A stretch of 6,946 nt of DNA. It comes from Desulfocapsa sp. (GTDB lineage: Bacteria; Desulfobacterota; Desulfobulbia; Desulfobulbales; Desulfocapsaceae). A model generated the notes under the pieces. That model worked only from the letters and a program-made list of their open reading frames with translations, made no database searches and was not told the origin of the DNA. The position numbers were made by a program, and so were the translations under genes. Location of the stretch: the NCBI GenBank assembly GCA_029935135.1, contig JAOZKX010000108.1:1-6946 (forward strand), read 5' to 3'. Of the stretch, positions 6,934-6,946 are shown in pieces; within the stretch, counting starts at the first letter, position 1, and every line of letters starts with the position of its first letter.

Positions 6934-6946
6934 CAGTCATCCTTTT

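Overview
This window reads as a compact, chromosomal housekeeping region from a Gram-negative bacterium with moderately AT-leaning DNA. The protein variants look most like Desulfobacterota, perhaps a sulfate- or sulfur-metabolising Desulfobulbales-type organism. That placement is an inference from overall protein character (short DksA, NapH-like membrane Fe-S protein beside tatBC, this gene mix) and has not been tested by any search. I see no mobile element, CRISPR array, tRNA or rRNA.

The left half (1-3881) is a run of six genes on the minus strand, in transcription order purA, rpoZ, dnaJ, moaC, dksA and the first 18 codons of galT, which runs off the window at base 1. Gaps between rpoZ, dnaJ and moaC are 13 and 23 bases, consistent with one transcript. 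Gaps around dksA and before galT are larger (60 and 103 bases). A good sigma70-type promoter sits about 155 bases upstream of purA, implying a long leader that contains two inverted repeats. Three of these genes (purA, rpoZ, dksA) encode established targets or partners of the alarmone (p)ppGpp in E. coli, and the ppGpp-site residues I can align are kept. This is the most interesting functional grouping in the window.

Bases 3882-4234 form a divergent, gene-free regulatory region of 353 bases. It carries promoters in both directions, two dyads on the purA side, and a cluster of five AGGAT/ATCCT pentamers on the side of the rightward gene.

The right half (4235-6505) is transcribed rightward: a five-helix membrane protein with two CxxxCP motifs and two 4Fe-4S ferredoxin motifs (NapH-like), then tatB and tatC of the twin-arginine translocase. 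A consensus -35 hexamer overlaps the stop codon of the Fe-S gene, so tatBC may have its own promoter. No tatA lies here. At the far right (6517-6933, minus strand, convergent with tatC) is an unrecognised small exported protein with a Sec signal peptide, a Pro-Glu linker and four cysteines.

Taken together, the left block covers purine synthesis, transcription control, protein folding and molybdenum cofactor synthesis. The right block covers membrane redox chemistry and export of folded, cofactor-bearing proteins. MoaC and Tat are commonly linked in anaerobes because molybdoenzymes are typical Tat substrates, but the link here is context only.
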